DNA from: Bacteroidales bacterium
Lineage (GTDB): Bacteria; Bacteroidota; Bacteroidia; Bacteroidales; ML635J-15
Assembly (NCBI GenBank): GCA_027858835.1
Contig: JAQIBY010000012.1
Coordinates: forward strand, 1 to 53,665
DNA: 53,665 nucleotides
Direction of reading: 5' to 3'
Below the pieces are notes generated by a model. That model made no database searches, was not told the origin of the DNA, and saw only the letters and a program-made list of their open reading frames with translations. Both the position numbers and the translations under genes were made by a program. This document shows positions 30,057-38,635 of this stretch, one piece after another (position 1 is the first letter of the stretch; each line of letters begins with the position of its first letter).

Positions 30057-30247
30057 GAAAATGTGCTAAAATGCAGGTTGTCTGCTGAAGGGAAAATAAC
30101 AAAACTTGTCCGGCGAAGACGGATAAGCTCCAAATAACAAAACCCAAATAACAAGGAAGCACCAATTCCCAAAATTCAAATTCTAAACAAAACGCACTGC
30201 TTGTCTTTTAGTGCTTGGAATTTCCCCCTTTGGAGCTTAATCTCTAA

Positions 30248-30414
30248 AGATTTCTCACCCCTTCTTTCATCGGGGTTCGAAATGACATTTTTTTTAAATT
30301 TTTTGGGAGAAAATGGGCGATGACCAAATGTCCAATTAACCAAAATGTCATCGCCCTTTTTCCCATCCCGCAAGGCAATACGGTCATTTCGAAGGAGGTA
30401 CGACTGAGAAATCT
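30248..30414. repeat. Palindromic element, copy 1
   Basis: Outer arms AGATTTCTCA ... TTCGAAATGAC and GTCATTTCGAA ... TGAGAAATCT are inverted copies of each other. Inner arms GGGAGAAAATGGGCGATGAC and GTCATCGCCCTTTTTCCCAT also pair, with three mismatches. The whole 167-base unit could fold into one long stem-loop. It resembles the dispersed TCATTTCGAA/GAGAAATCT repeats common between genes in Bacteroidota and looks like a MITE or REP-type element. No transposase is nearby. Confidence 0.82.
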
Positions 30415-30674
30415 GAAAGGAAATAACAGTCAACCCTATTCAGGCATTGACAAGCAAATAACAAAAGACAAATCACAAAACTTGTCCGGCGAAGACGGAT
30501 AAGCTCCAAATAACAAGGAAGCACCAATTCCCAAAATTCAAATTCTAAACAAAACGCACTGCTTGTCTTTTAGTGCTTCGAATTTGTTTGTTATTTATCG
30601 CTTGGAGCTTGGAATTTAATTGTTTTTTGGTGCTTGTTTTTTGGAATTTCCACTTTTTGATGCTTGATCTCTAA

Positions 30675-30865
30675 AGATTTCTCACCCCTTCTTTCATCAG
30701 GGTTCGAAATGACATTTTTTTTAAATTTTTTGGGAGAAAAAGGGCGATGACCAAATGTCAAATTAACCAAAATGTCATCGCCCTTTTTCCCATCCCGCAA
30801 GGCAATACGGTCATTTCGAAGGAGGTACGACTGAGCGATGTACAGAGCCGGTCGAAGTGAAATCT
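30675..30865. repeat. Palindromic element, copy 2
   Basis: Same outer and inner arms as the first copy, with a 23-base addition (GCGATGTACAGAGCCGGTCG core) just before the right-hand end. The near identity of the two copies suggests recent duplication. Confidence 0.82.
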
Positions 30866-31031
30866 GAAAGGAAATTCCCATCGAATGACAATCGTTTTCC
30901 CTTTTCTATTGAATGACAATTGTTTTCTATTGCTTTCTTATTCTCTGAAATTTCTTGACTCAAGGCTTCGGCTTACCAACGCATATGCCATCGCTTAGCG
31001 AAACTTTGAGAAGAAATTTTCGCGCATCGCC

Positions 31032-31122
31032 TCATCGCCCTTTTTCCCATCCCGCAAGGCAATACGGTCATTTCGAAAAAGGTACGACTGAGCGATGTAC
31101 AGAGCCGGTCGAAGTGAAATCT
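31032..31122. repeat. Palindromic element, right half only
   Basis: Begins at TCATCGCCCTTTTTCCCAT and carries the same 23-base addition as copy 2, but the left arms are missing. It is followed by part B of the array, as expected if copies arose by tandem duplication and deletion. Confidence 0.78.
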
Positions 31123-31354
31123 GAAAGGAAATCCCAATTCCCAAAATTCAAATTCTAAACAAAACGCACTGCTTGTCTTTTAGTGCTTCGAATTTGTTTG
31201 TTATTTATTGCTTGGTGCTTGGAATTTAATTGTTTTTTGGTGCTTGTCATTTGGAATTTCCCCTTTTGGTGCTTGTTATTTGGAATTTCCCCTTTTGGTG
31301 CTATCCAACAACTTTTGCTTCTCCGTCGGCTCTGCACATGGCTCAATCAACAGG

Positions 31355-32125
31355 CTAATCCAAAATGTAAATTGATTGACTTTCCGTATCGACAATTAAT
31401 CGTTTGTCTTTGAAAAAAGCATAACCAAGGATTCCACGAAATGCAGGATTTGCATCTTCAATACTTTGTGTATTTGGTGTAGCATAAGTGTTTTCTCCTA
31501 TTTTCATCTCGTTGATATTCAACTGATTGAACACCACGTACAGTGGGGAAAGCGGATTGCAAAGAAAAAACACTTCTTTCCCGTTTAAACTTACCGGGAT
31601 CAAGAGTTTATGCTCAAGATAAATTTTATAAGGAATTGCCTGTCTGTTTTCGGTATCAAACTCATCAGCGAATTCAATGCGTTGATTTTTAAAATCAAGT
31701 AGTACTTGCTTGGTTTCAAAGAAATCGAAGCCAACACATCCGATTACACTATCTGCGACGGAGTATTGACGGAAAACTAGAGGCATTTGAATGGAATCAA
31801 AGCGATATGTTCCTATTTCTCCTGAAAAGGTCAATTCCGGCTCGTTAAGTTCGGTGTTTTGAACCGGAAAACTGTCAATAAAATCTTCATAAATATAATG
31901 CTGATTTATACCGGATTGCAATTGCAAATACGTTTTTCGAGTGCAGACTTTTTCCGGCTCAACCGGTATAATAATTGCGGAATGATCAAAATAACTGTTT
32001 CCAAGACTATCCCCTTTCCATACAAAATTACTGGAGAAAACTTCTGTATCTTCACGACTACTGTCAGGTTGACAAGCGTTTAAAAACACAACTGAAATAA
32101 CTAATATGGCAATTATTGTTCTCAT
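31355..32125 (-). CDS. Lipoprotein with retropepsin-like fold, active Asp replaced
   Basis: A 256-residue protein with a lipobox (VFLNA-C, Cys18). The pattern SAIIIPV ... TYLQLQSG ... VIGCVGFDFFETKQVLLDFKNQRIEF resembles the exported aspartyl-protease-like proteins of Bacteroidota, in which the first motif reads FQFDTG or similar. Here the expected D-T/L-G is Q70-S71-G72, so the catalytic Asp is absent. A second half-like region (GYAFFKDKRLIVDTESQSIYI) closes the protein. It is therefore probably a binding or structural relative and not a protease. The start overlaps the YihY-family stop by 4 bases, so it is the last gene of a four-gene operon. Confidence 0.75.
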   Translation of the reverse strand: MRTIIAILVISVVFLNACQPDSSREDTEVFSSNFVWKGDSLGNSYFDHSAIIIPVEPEKVCTRKTYLQLQSGINQHYIYEDFIDSFPVQNTELNEPELTFSGEIGTYRFDSIQMPLVFRQYSVADSVIGCVGFDFFETKQVLLDFKNQRIEFADEFDTENRQAIPYKIYLEHKLLIPVSLNGKEVFFLCNPLSPLYVVFNQLNINEMKIGENTYATPNTQSIEDANPAFRGILGYAFFKDKRLIVDTESQSIYILD

Positions 32126-33027
32126 GATTCATCATTTTGTTTTATTCGTCCGCGTTCTATGATACTGGCATTAAGCTCAAATCCAATAATCATGGCGAAA
32201 CTCATTATATATATAAAAATCAGAACAACCATAATTGTTCCAATGGAACCGTACAGCTTGTTATATTGTCCAAAATTATTGACAAAAGAACTAAAGCCAT
32301 AAGATGCAATAACAATTAAAAAGGTTGCCAAACTTGCGCCCGGGGTGAAAAAACGAAATCGTCCTCGACGTGCCGGTGCCATGTAATACACAAAGGAAAC
32401 CGAAAAGAAAAACAATGCCAGAATGATCACAATTCGAAGGAAAACAAACACATACCAGAGCACTCTGAAATCATCAAAATACCGATTATACAATGTTTCT
32501 GTGATTGTTAACAAAGCAATTGCAATAGTAATTAGCAAAAACTGGATAAATACCAGCAGTATGGATATTAATCGCCTTGTCCACCATTTTCTGTACTCAA
32601 TTGAATGATAGGATGAGTTAAAAGCACGAATCAAAGATATGACCCCATTTGATGCGATAAATACAGCAAAGAAAAATGTCAGTGAAAGTAAGGAGCCACG
32701 CTGTTTAGTAACGATGTCTTTTATTGTATCCTCAATACTTAGATAAGCATTATGAGGTAAAAAGTTTTGGATAAGGGCCAATAGTTTTACTTGAAAATTA
32801 TCAATTGGAATATACGGTAATAAAGCAAACAAAAAGATAATTGCAGGAAATAAAGCCAAAAATGTTGAATAGGTTACACTTGCAGCGCGTTGGCCTACTT
32901 GTCCTTTTTGAATTCCACGAAAGAAGAATTTCAGGATTTCGTAAATGGGATATTTGTTAAAGCCGGGAAAAGAAACTTTCTTGGCTTTACGAACTAACCA
33001 GTTTTTTAGTTTGTCTATTTGTTTCAT
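32122..33027 (-). CDS. YihY/BrkB-family inner-membrane protein
   Basis: A 301-residue protein with about six membrane helices and the family signature GQRAASVTYSTFLALFPAIIFLF near the start, SLLSLTFFFAVFIASNGVISLIRAFNSSYH, and a final pair of helices ending in GFELNASI. Early databases called this family ribonuclease BN, which is wrong; the function is unsettled, with transport suggested. It overlaps nadC (upstream) and the lipoprotein gene (downstream) by 4 bases on each side, so translation is probably coupled. Confidence 0.93.
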   Translation of the reverse strand: MKQIDKLKNWLVRKAKKVSFPGFNKYPIYEILKFFFRGIQKGQVGQRAASVTYSTFLALFPAIIFLFALLPYIPIDNFQVKLLALIQNFLPHNAYLSIEDTIKDIVTKQRGSLLSLTFFFAVFIASNGVISLIRAFNSSYHSIEYRKWWTRRLISILLVFIQFLLITIAIALLTITETLYNRYFDDFRVLWYVFVFLRIVIILALFFFSVSFVYYMAPARRGRFRFFTPGASLATFLIVIASYGFSSFVNNFGQYNKLYGSIGTIMVVLIFIYIMSFAMIIGFELNASIIERGRIKQNDES

Positions 33028-33872
33028 TTGCGCACCAATAAGCTAATATCCAAACTTTTTATATGATGGGTTAATGCCCCAACTGAAATGAAATCCACTC
33101 CACATTCTGCATAATTCCGGATTGTCTCTAAGGTAATTCCACCTGAACTTTCCAATTCAAATTGATTATTTACGAGGTTTACAGCCGTTTTGGTATCCTG
33201 AACAGAAAAATTATCCAGCATTATGCGCTGTACTTTTCCATATTCTATTACCTGCTCAAGTTCCGCAAGGTTTCTCACTTCAATTTCTATAGGGATATCT
33301 AATTTTTCAGATTTCAGGTAATCATTTGCCATTTTTATTGCATTTACAATTCCGCCGGCAAAGTCGATATGATTGTCTTTCAGCATTATCATATCATACA
33401 GTCCAAAACGATGATTGCTTCCACCACCAATCCGCACGGCTTCTTTTTCAATCGCACGAAATCCAGGTGTTGTCTTTCGTGTATCTAAGACACTTGCATG
33501 GGTTCCTTTAATTGCATCAACATATTCGCGGGTTTTTGTGGCGATACCACTCATCCGCTGCATGAAATTCAAAACCGTACGCTCAGCGGTAAGCATATGT
33601 TGCTTGTTTCCTATGATTTTTGCAATTTCAGTTCCAGGTTTTACACTTGCGCCATCCTCAACAAGCGGAATATACTTCAGTTCATTATCAAACTCATGAA
33701 AGACATGTTTTGCCAAATCAACACCAGCAATTACGCCGGTTTCCTTGGCATATATCACAGCTTCGCCTTCACCATCATCCTGAAAACAAGCAAGCGACGA
33801 ATGATCGCCGCTGCCAATATCTTCTCGTATTGCAAGCGCAATAAGTGCCTGCAAATCTTTTGTATTTATCAT
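33024..33872 (-). CDS. nadC: Nicotinate-nucleotide pyrophosphorylase (quinolinate phosphoribosyltransferase)
   Basis: A 282-residue cytoplasmic enzyme that converts quinolinate and PRPP to nicotinate mononucleotide, CO2 and PPi in de novo NAD synthesis. The motifs ERTVLNFMQRMSGIAT, LDTRKTTPGFR, GGGSNHRFGLYD, IMLKDNH, EIEVRN and LESSGGI are all present, so it should be active. Length is normal. The ATG overlaps the stop of the DUF4783 gene (TAATG), and its own stop overlaps the YihY start. nadA and nadB are not in the window. Confidence 0.98.
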   Translation of the reverse strand: MINTKDLQALIALAIREDIGSGDHSSLACFQDDGEGEAVIYAKETGVIAGVDLAKHVFHEFDNELKYIPLVEDGASVKPGTEIAKIIGNKQHMLTAERTVLNFMQRMSGIATKTREYVDAIKGTHASVLDTRKTTPGFRAIEKEAVRIGGGSNHRFGLYDMIMLKDNHIDFAGGIVNAIKMANDYLKSEKLDIPIEIEVRNLAELEQVIEYGKVQRIMLDNFSVQDTKTAVNLVNNQFELESSGGITLETIRNYAECGVDFISVGALTHHIKSLDISLLVRK

Positions 33873-34267
33873 TATTCTTCCTGAATTCTTAATTGATGAA
33901 TCAATGGTTTTCCGTCTTTCATTTTAACCAGAAAGTGTACTCTGTACGTCCCGCTGCTAGTTACAAGCTTCCCTATGGCGTATTTGGCTTTTTCAGTACC
34001 ACCCTGATGAAGAACGGTAAATTTTGTCGGGCGATTTTTATTAAAAAAATCTTTTAATATCAAATTTGCCTGTTGGCGTGAATATATATCTTCCTGATCA
34101 AGAATAATTAGTTCAATTGACTCGCTAAAATGGACTGAGAGATTCTCAACATCACCGATTTCAATTGCTTTAAAAATTTTTACCGGGATATCAAATACCG
34201 GTGCAGCACTTGTTTGCAAGACAAATCCGACCATAAGAAAAACCAATAAACTTTTAATTCGTTTCAT
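33872..34267 (-). CDS. DUF4783 family exported protein
   Basis: A 131-residue protein with a signal peptide (cut after QTSA) and a single alpha+beta domain of NTF2-like appearance (AIEIGDVENLSVHFSESIEL, YSRQQANLILKDFF, LVTSSGTYRVHFLVKM). I recognise it as DUF4783, a Bacteroidota family often found next to nadC. The function is unknown. It is the first gene of the operon DUF4783-nadC-yihY-lipoprotein, with all junctions overlapping. Confidence 0.85.
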   Translation of the reverse strand: MKRIKSLLVFLMVGFVLQTSAAPVFDIPVKIFKAIEIGDVENLSVHFSESIELIILDQEDIYSRQQANLILKDFFNKNRPTKFTVLHQGGTEKAKYAIGKLVTSSGTYRVHFLVKMKDGKPLIHQLRIQEE

Positions 34268-34349
34268 TTCTACAATGTTTAGTTAGCTTGTTATCATCAA
34301 AAATTAAACCAAAAAAAACTTTTTGGCATTTTTGTTTCAACAGGTATCA

Positions 34350-34357
34350 CAAAGTTA
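34350..34357 (-). promoter_or_regulatory. Possible -7 element for the DUF4783-nadC operon
   Basis: On the minus strand TAACTTTG fits TAnnTTTG and would give a leader of about 75 bases. No TTG is found at the usual distance upstream, so support is limited. The divergent rlmH gene starts 77 bases away. Confidence 0.35.
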
Positions 34358-34433
34358 AAAATAATATGTAAGTTGCATGAAAAATACAGAGTTTTAATCG
34401 GCTTAATTTACAATTTACTGAAAACGAACCGAT

Positions 34434-34907
34434 ATGAAAGTGAAATTATACTTAATAGGAAAAACAGATAAATCTGAAATACAGTCATTAATTGAGCTTT
34501 TTTCAAAACGCATTGAGCGATATATTCGCTTTGAAACGCTTATCATTCCAGACATAAAAAATACGGCATCACTATCAGAATCGCAACAGAAAACAAAAGA
34601 GGGACAGGCACTTTTAGCAAAAATCAGACCTAATGAGTTTTTGGTGCTATTGGATGAAAAAGGGAAAACAATGAGCTCAAAACAATTTTCAAAATTTATT
34701 GAAAAGCATATGGTACAATCCACACAATGCCTGAGCTTTATTATTGGTGGTCCGTATGGCTTCAGCAAAGAGGTTTATGCCAAAGCTTCCGGCAAAATGT
34801 CACTTTCAGAAATGACATTTTCACATCAAATTATTCGAGTGATTTTTGCTGAGCAATTATACAGGGCTTTTACCATCATTCGCAATGAACCTTATCATCA
34901 TGAGTAA
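34434..34907 (+). CDS. rlmH: 23S rRNA (pseudouridine1915-N3)-methyltransferase
   Basis: A 157-residue SPOUT methyltransferase that methylates pseudouridine 1915 in helix 69 of 23S rRNA using S-adenosylmethionine. It is the full family length. The knot motifs LSFIIGGPYGFS and KMSLSEMTFSHQIIRVIFAEQLYRA near the C-terminus are characteristic, and so is the C-terminal YHHE. It is divergent from the DUF4783-nadC operon, an arrangement I recall from other Bacteroidota. The next gene starts 53 bases later and may be read from the same transcript. Confidence 0.97.
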   Translation: MKVKLYLIGKTDKSEIQSLIELFSKRIERYIRFETLIIPDIKNTASLSESQQKTKEGQALLAKIRPNEFLVLLDEKGKTMSSKQFSKFIEKHMVQSTQCLSFIIGGPYGFSKEVYAKASGKMSLSEMTFSHQIIRVIFAEQLYRAFTIIRNEPYHHE

Positions 34908-34960
34908 GGAGTTGTGATTTTTTATGGTGATTCACTTTGGATTTCGTATTTTTATAGCAA

Positions 34961-37900
34961 ATGAAAGTTCACATGAAACAGATTAACATAATCATATTAC
35001 TACTTTTGGCAACATTGCTTTTCGGATTTGCTGGGCATTTTACACAGAAATCCGGCAAAATCAAACAAAGCAACGTATTTAGTCAGGCTCAAATCGAATC
35101 AGCACTAGAAGCAAAATGTGCAGTTTTAACCGATTATATTAATGAAACGCTTGCTGCAGACACTCCGGATTCAATAATAAAACATTTGAACGCTCACAAA
35201 ACTGAATTGCAGAAACAGGGCTTAGGTTTATTTGTTTTTCAGAATGGGAATCTTCGGTTTTGGACGGACAGAGATTGCCCCATATCATCTAAACAGCGCA
35301 TTACAGAAACAATTGACATTCAAAAGTTGAGTAACGGATGGTATGTTTTTAAAAAGGTAAGCAATCAAAATATTGTTGTTGTCGGAAGTGTATTAATCAA
35401 AAAGGTTTATAATTATAAAAATCCATACCTGCCTGCGCATTTTGCAAAAGGGTTTAATATTCCGTCCGATTTTAATTTAAGCCTTGACACATCCGCCGGT
35501 ACACCAATCAGCTTACACGGAAAACCACTATTCAGCATTAAAACCGTTGACGCCCAAATCAATCATGCGTCAAGACTAATGACAGCTAATTTGTTTTTTG
35601 CCGTATGCATTCTGCTATTGCTCATCACTTGTTTAGTGGCATATGATTTTTTTGCAAAACGGGTAAAATTCCCGAACCTCTTACTCTTTGCTTTAGCGGC
35701 TGATTTAGTTTTGATTCGCTGGTTAATTTACACCCTGAATTTTCCCGGAATTTGGCGAGAACTTGAGTTGTTTTCCCCTCGATTATTTGCGGAAAACAGT
35801 TTTGTTAATTCGCTCGGTGATTTATTACTCAACGCGATATTTTTAATCGGTTTTGCAATCATTTTTCACAAACACTTTCAATTGAAACTGAAAGCACTTC
35901 ATAACAAATCAATACGTTTGCTTATTCATTTTGCTGCCTCAGGAATTAGCTTATTATTAATGTTTTACAGCTTAAATCGCTTTGAAAGCCTGATTAATAA
36001 TGCATCAATTCCCTATAACTTCAATAATATTCTTGAATTGAACGGCTATTCGTTTGTTGGATTGGGAATTGCCCTCTTGTTCTTTGGATCTGCATTGCTG
36101 ATTATTGACAAACTTTTTATCAGTTTAAAACACTTTAAAAATGGGATGTCGATAGCGGTTAGTACGACGGCTTTATTGATTATTATTTTTGCCGCTGATC
36201 GTATTTTCATAGAAATGCAAATCGGCCATCTCGTTTATCTCAGTATTGCTGCAATCATCTATTTACTCATTTGGCTACGGATTATAAAACAAAGTAAACT
36301 CAACTATTTTTCAGGATTGATTTTTATTCTGCTTACAAGTTTGCTGATAACCACATTTTTTAATGCACGATTACAAGATAAAGCATTGAAACAGCAAAAG
36401 GTTTTGGCGATGAATTTATCGAATGAGCGCGATGCGGGAGCAGAGTATTTCATAATGGAAATGAATGCCGATTTATGCAATGATGAAAGACTCTTCAATT
36501 TATTGTCGCAAGCTAATTATTTAGACGCAGAAACCTATTTTAAAAATGAATATATGACAGGCTATCTGGAAACTTATAACTTCCAATTGTCGCTCTGTAA
36601 TGCCTCTGATAGCCTGATAATTGCCCCTGATAACATATCGGTTGATTGTCATAACTTTTTCAATGGTATCATCAATGAAAACGGAATCATTTTACCCGGA
36701 TCTGATTTTTATTTTCTGGACAACAATAACGGACTAATCAGCTATCTCGGAAAAATTAGATTGAGTGTTTCTGACAGTTTAAAATCAAAGATTTTCGTCG
36801 AAATAAACAGTCAAATTCAAAATGAAGGACCCGGATATCCAGAGTTATTATTGGACAAATCCCTGATGCCGAAAGAGTACTCAAAACATTTGGCGTATGC
36901 AAAATACAGCAATGGTCAATTAATTACTTTTAAAGGAGATTACGAATATCCGGGAAGTTTTCAATTTAATACAACCGGAAACGAGTATTACAAAATTGAA
37001 AATGAAACTTGGCATCATTTGATTTATCAACCAAATCCTGAAACTCAAATTGTTGTCAGTCAGAGAAAGCTTGTTTTCAATGATTATCTGATTTTCTTCA
37101 CCTATATCTTTTTCATCCTGTTCATGATGCTTAATATCACTTTGTTAATTGTATTTGCGCTTCATTACAAAACGCAGATACACATTAATAAGAGTTTTAA
37201 AAATCGCATTCAACGATATTTTGTGGTATTGATTTCGGTGTCTATTGTAATCATCGGGACGATTAGCATTATCTTTTATGTGCAGCGTTATCGCGAAAAG
37301 CAAAAAGATAATATTCAGGACAAAATGCAATCCGTGCAAATCGAGTTGAACCATAAACTGGGAGATGAAAGTAGCTTGACACAAGAAATGACAGATTACA
37401 TGAATTTTCTGTTAATAAAATTTTCCAATGTGTTTTACACAGACATCAATCTTTTTAGCCTTGACGGAACATTGCTTGCATCATCCCGGCAGGAAGTTTA
37501 TGATCAAGGACTGGTTGGACGACGTATGGACCCCGATGCTTTTTTTCGGCTTTCTAAAGGAAATAACGGATATTTTGTGCAAAATGAATCCATTGGTGAA
37601 ATGAATTATTTGTCAGCCTATGTGCCCTTCAAAAACAATAACAACGAAAGGATGGCATACATTAACCTGCCGTATTTTGCTAAGCAAAATCAATTCAGTA
37701 AAGAAATATCCGGATTAACCGTCGCACTCATTAATGTATATTTGATATTATTTCTGATTACCGTATTAATTGCAATTTTCATTTCCAACCAATTAACACG
37801 CCCCTTAAAAATGATACAAAGTAGTATCAGAGAAATGGATATCACGCAACGCAGTCGGAAAATTGAATACGATGCCGATGATGAGTTAGGAAGTTTAATT

Positions 37901-38635
37901 GCAGAGTACAACCGGAAAGTTGATGAATTGCAGGAAAGTGCACAACGTTTGGCGCAATCAGAGCGAGAATCAGCCTGGCGCGAAATGGCAAAACAAATTG
38001 CGCATGAAATTAAAAATCCGTTGACTCCCATGAAACTCAGCATGCAACACCTAGAGCGTGCCTATAAAGAGAAGGATCCAGATTTGGATTTTATGTTTGA
38101 TAAAGTATCCAGAACACTGGTTGAACAAATTGACAGCCTATCACAAATTGCAACTGAGTTTAGTGATTTTGCAAAAATCAGAGTGAGTAACCAACAAGAT
38201 GTGGACCTGATTGAACGAATAAAATCGGCAACGGAATTATACAACGGATTAAGCGCTGCGGCTATTATTTTTGATTGCGAGGGGCAGGAAAAGGCGATTG
38301 TTAAAGCCGATAAAGAACAAAGCCTGCGGATTTTTAATAATCTGATTAAAAATGCCGTACAATCAATTCCGAAAGAAAGGAATGGCGAAGTTCGGATAAA
38401 ACTTGAGGAAAGACCAACGCATTATCTCATTACCATTGCAGATAACGGCAAAGGAATTCCAAAAGAAATTGAGGCGCGGATTTTCTCCCCGAATTTCACG
38501 ACAAAATCTTCCGGAATGGGCTTAGGCTTAAGCATTGTGAAAGGCATTGTCGAAAATCTGAAAGGGAAAATTTATTACACAACGGAAGCCGATAAGGGAA
38601 CGATTTTCTATCTTGAATTTCCTAAGAAAAATTAG
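34961..38635 (+). CDS. Large NtrY-like membrane sensor histidine kinase
   Basis: A 1224-residue sensor; a start four codons on (34973) is equally possible. There is an N-terminal helix and a periplasmic domain up to about 205. A block of about seven membrane helices (about 205-475) follows, then a large extracytoplasmic domain, another helix (about 705-730) and a further sensor region. After a last helix and HAMP (SNQLTRPLKMI) comes the kinase. The H-box is AHEIKNPLTPMKLS with His1015, and the ATPase motifs are NNLIKNAVQSIP (about 1126), DNGKGIP (about 1160) and GMGLGLSIV (about 1185). NPLTP is the NtrY/NtrB-type H-box. No response regulator is adjacent, so it is an orphan kinase. Its stop overlaps the convergent hydE stop. 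Confidence 0.95.
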   Translation: MKVHMKQINIIILLLLATLLFGFAGHFTQKSGKIKQSNVFSQAQIESALEAKCAVLTDYINETLAADTPDSIIKHLNAHKTELQKQGLGLFVFQNGNLRFWTDRDCPISSKQRITETIDIQKLSNGWYVFKKVSNQNIVVVGSVLIKKVYNYKNPYLPAHFAKGFNIPSDFNLSLDTSAGTPISLHGKPLFSIKTVDAQINHASRLMTANLFFAVCILLLLITCLVAYDFFAKRVKFPNLLLFALAADLVLIRWLIYTLNFPGIWRELELFSPRLFAENSFVNSLGDLLLNAIFLIGFAIIFHKHFQLKLKALHNKSIRLLIHFAASGISLLLMFYSLNRFESLINNASIPYNFNNILELNGYSFVGLGIALLFFGSALLIIDKLFISLKHFKNGMSIAVSTTALLIIIFAADRIFIEMQIGHLVYLSIAAIIYLLIWLRIIKQSKLNYFSGLIFILLTSLLITTFFNARLQDKALKQQKVLAMNLSNERDAGAEYFIMEMNADLCNDERLFNLLSQANYLDAETYFKNEYMTGYLETYNFQLSLCNASDSLIIAPDNISVDCHNFFNGIINENGIILPGSDFYFLDNNNGLISYLGKIRLSVSDSLKSKIFVEINSQIQNEGPGYPELLLDKSLMPKEYSKHLAYAKYSNGQLITFKGDYEYPGSFQFNTTGNEYYKIENETWHHLIYQPNPETQIVVSQRKLVFNDYLIFFTYIFFILFMMLNITLLIVFALHYKTQIHINKSFKNRIQRYFVVLISVSIVIIGTISIIFYVQRYREKQKDNIQDKMQSVQIELNHKLGDESSLTQEMTDYMNFLLIKFSNVFYTDINLFSLDGTLLASSRQEVYDQGLVGRRMDPDAFFRLSKGNNGYFVQNESIGEMNYLSAYVPFKNNNNERMAYINLPYFAKQNQFSKEISGLTVALINVYLILFLITVLIAIFISNQLTRPLKMIQSSIREMDITQRSRKIEYDADDELGSLIAEYNRKVDELQESAQRLAQSERESAWREMAKQIAHEIKNPLTPMKLSMQHLERAYKEKDPDLDFMFDKVSRTLVEQIDSLSQIATEFSDFAKIRVSNQQDVDLIERIKSATELYNGLSAAAIIFDCEGQEKAIVKADKEQSLRIFNNLIKNAVQSIPKERNGEVRIKLEERPTHYLITIADNGKGIPKEIEARIFSPNFTTKSSGMGLGLSIVKGIVENLKGKIYYTTEADKGTIFYLEFPKKN

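Larger units (their letters stand above)
30057..31354. repeat. Composite tandem intergenic repeat array
   Basis: This gene-free stretch is made of about two and a half copies of a compound unit. Part A (CTTGTCCGGCGAAGACGG...) occurs at 30101-30140 and 30477-30520. Part B (from CCAATTCCCAAAATTC to TTGTCTTTTAGTGCTT) occurs at about 30162-30216, 30523-30578 and 31134-31188. Part C is a large palindrome found twice in full and once as a right half. The end (31230-31310) holds short tandem blocks of TTGGAATTTCCCCTTTTGGTGCTT type. Open frames of 60-100 codons inside it are translations of the repeats and not genes. Confidence 0.9.

Noticed and set aside
30176-30881. Two minus-strand frames of 85 and 96 codons with nearly the same sequence (SQSYLLRNDRIALRDGKKGDD)
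   Set aside because: They are translations of the two palindromic repeat copies. They lack independent starts or conserved domains and would be spurious hypothetical proteins.
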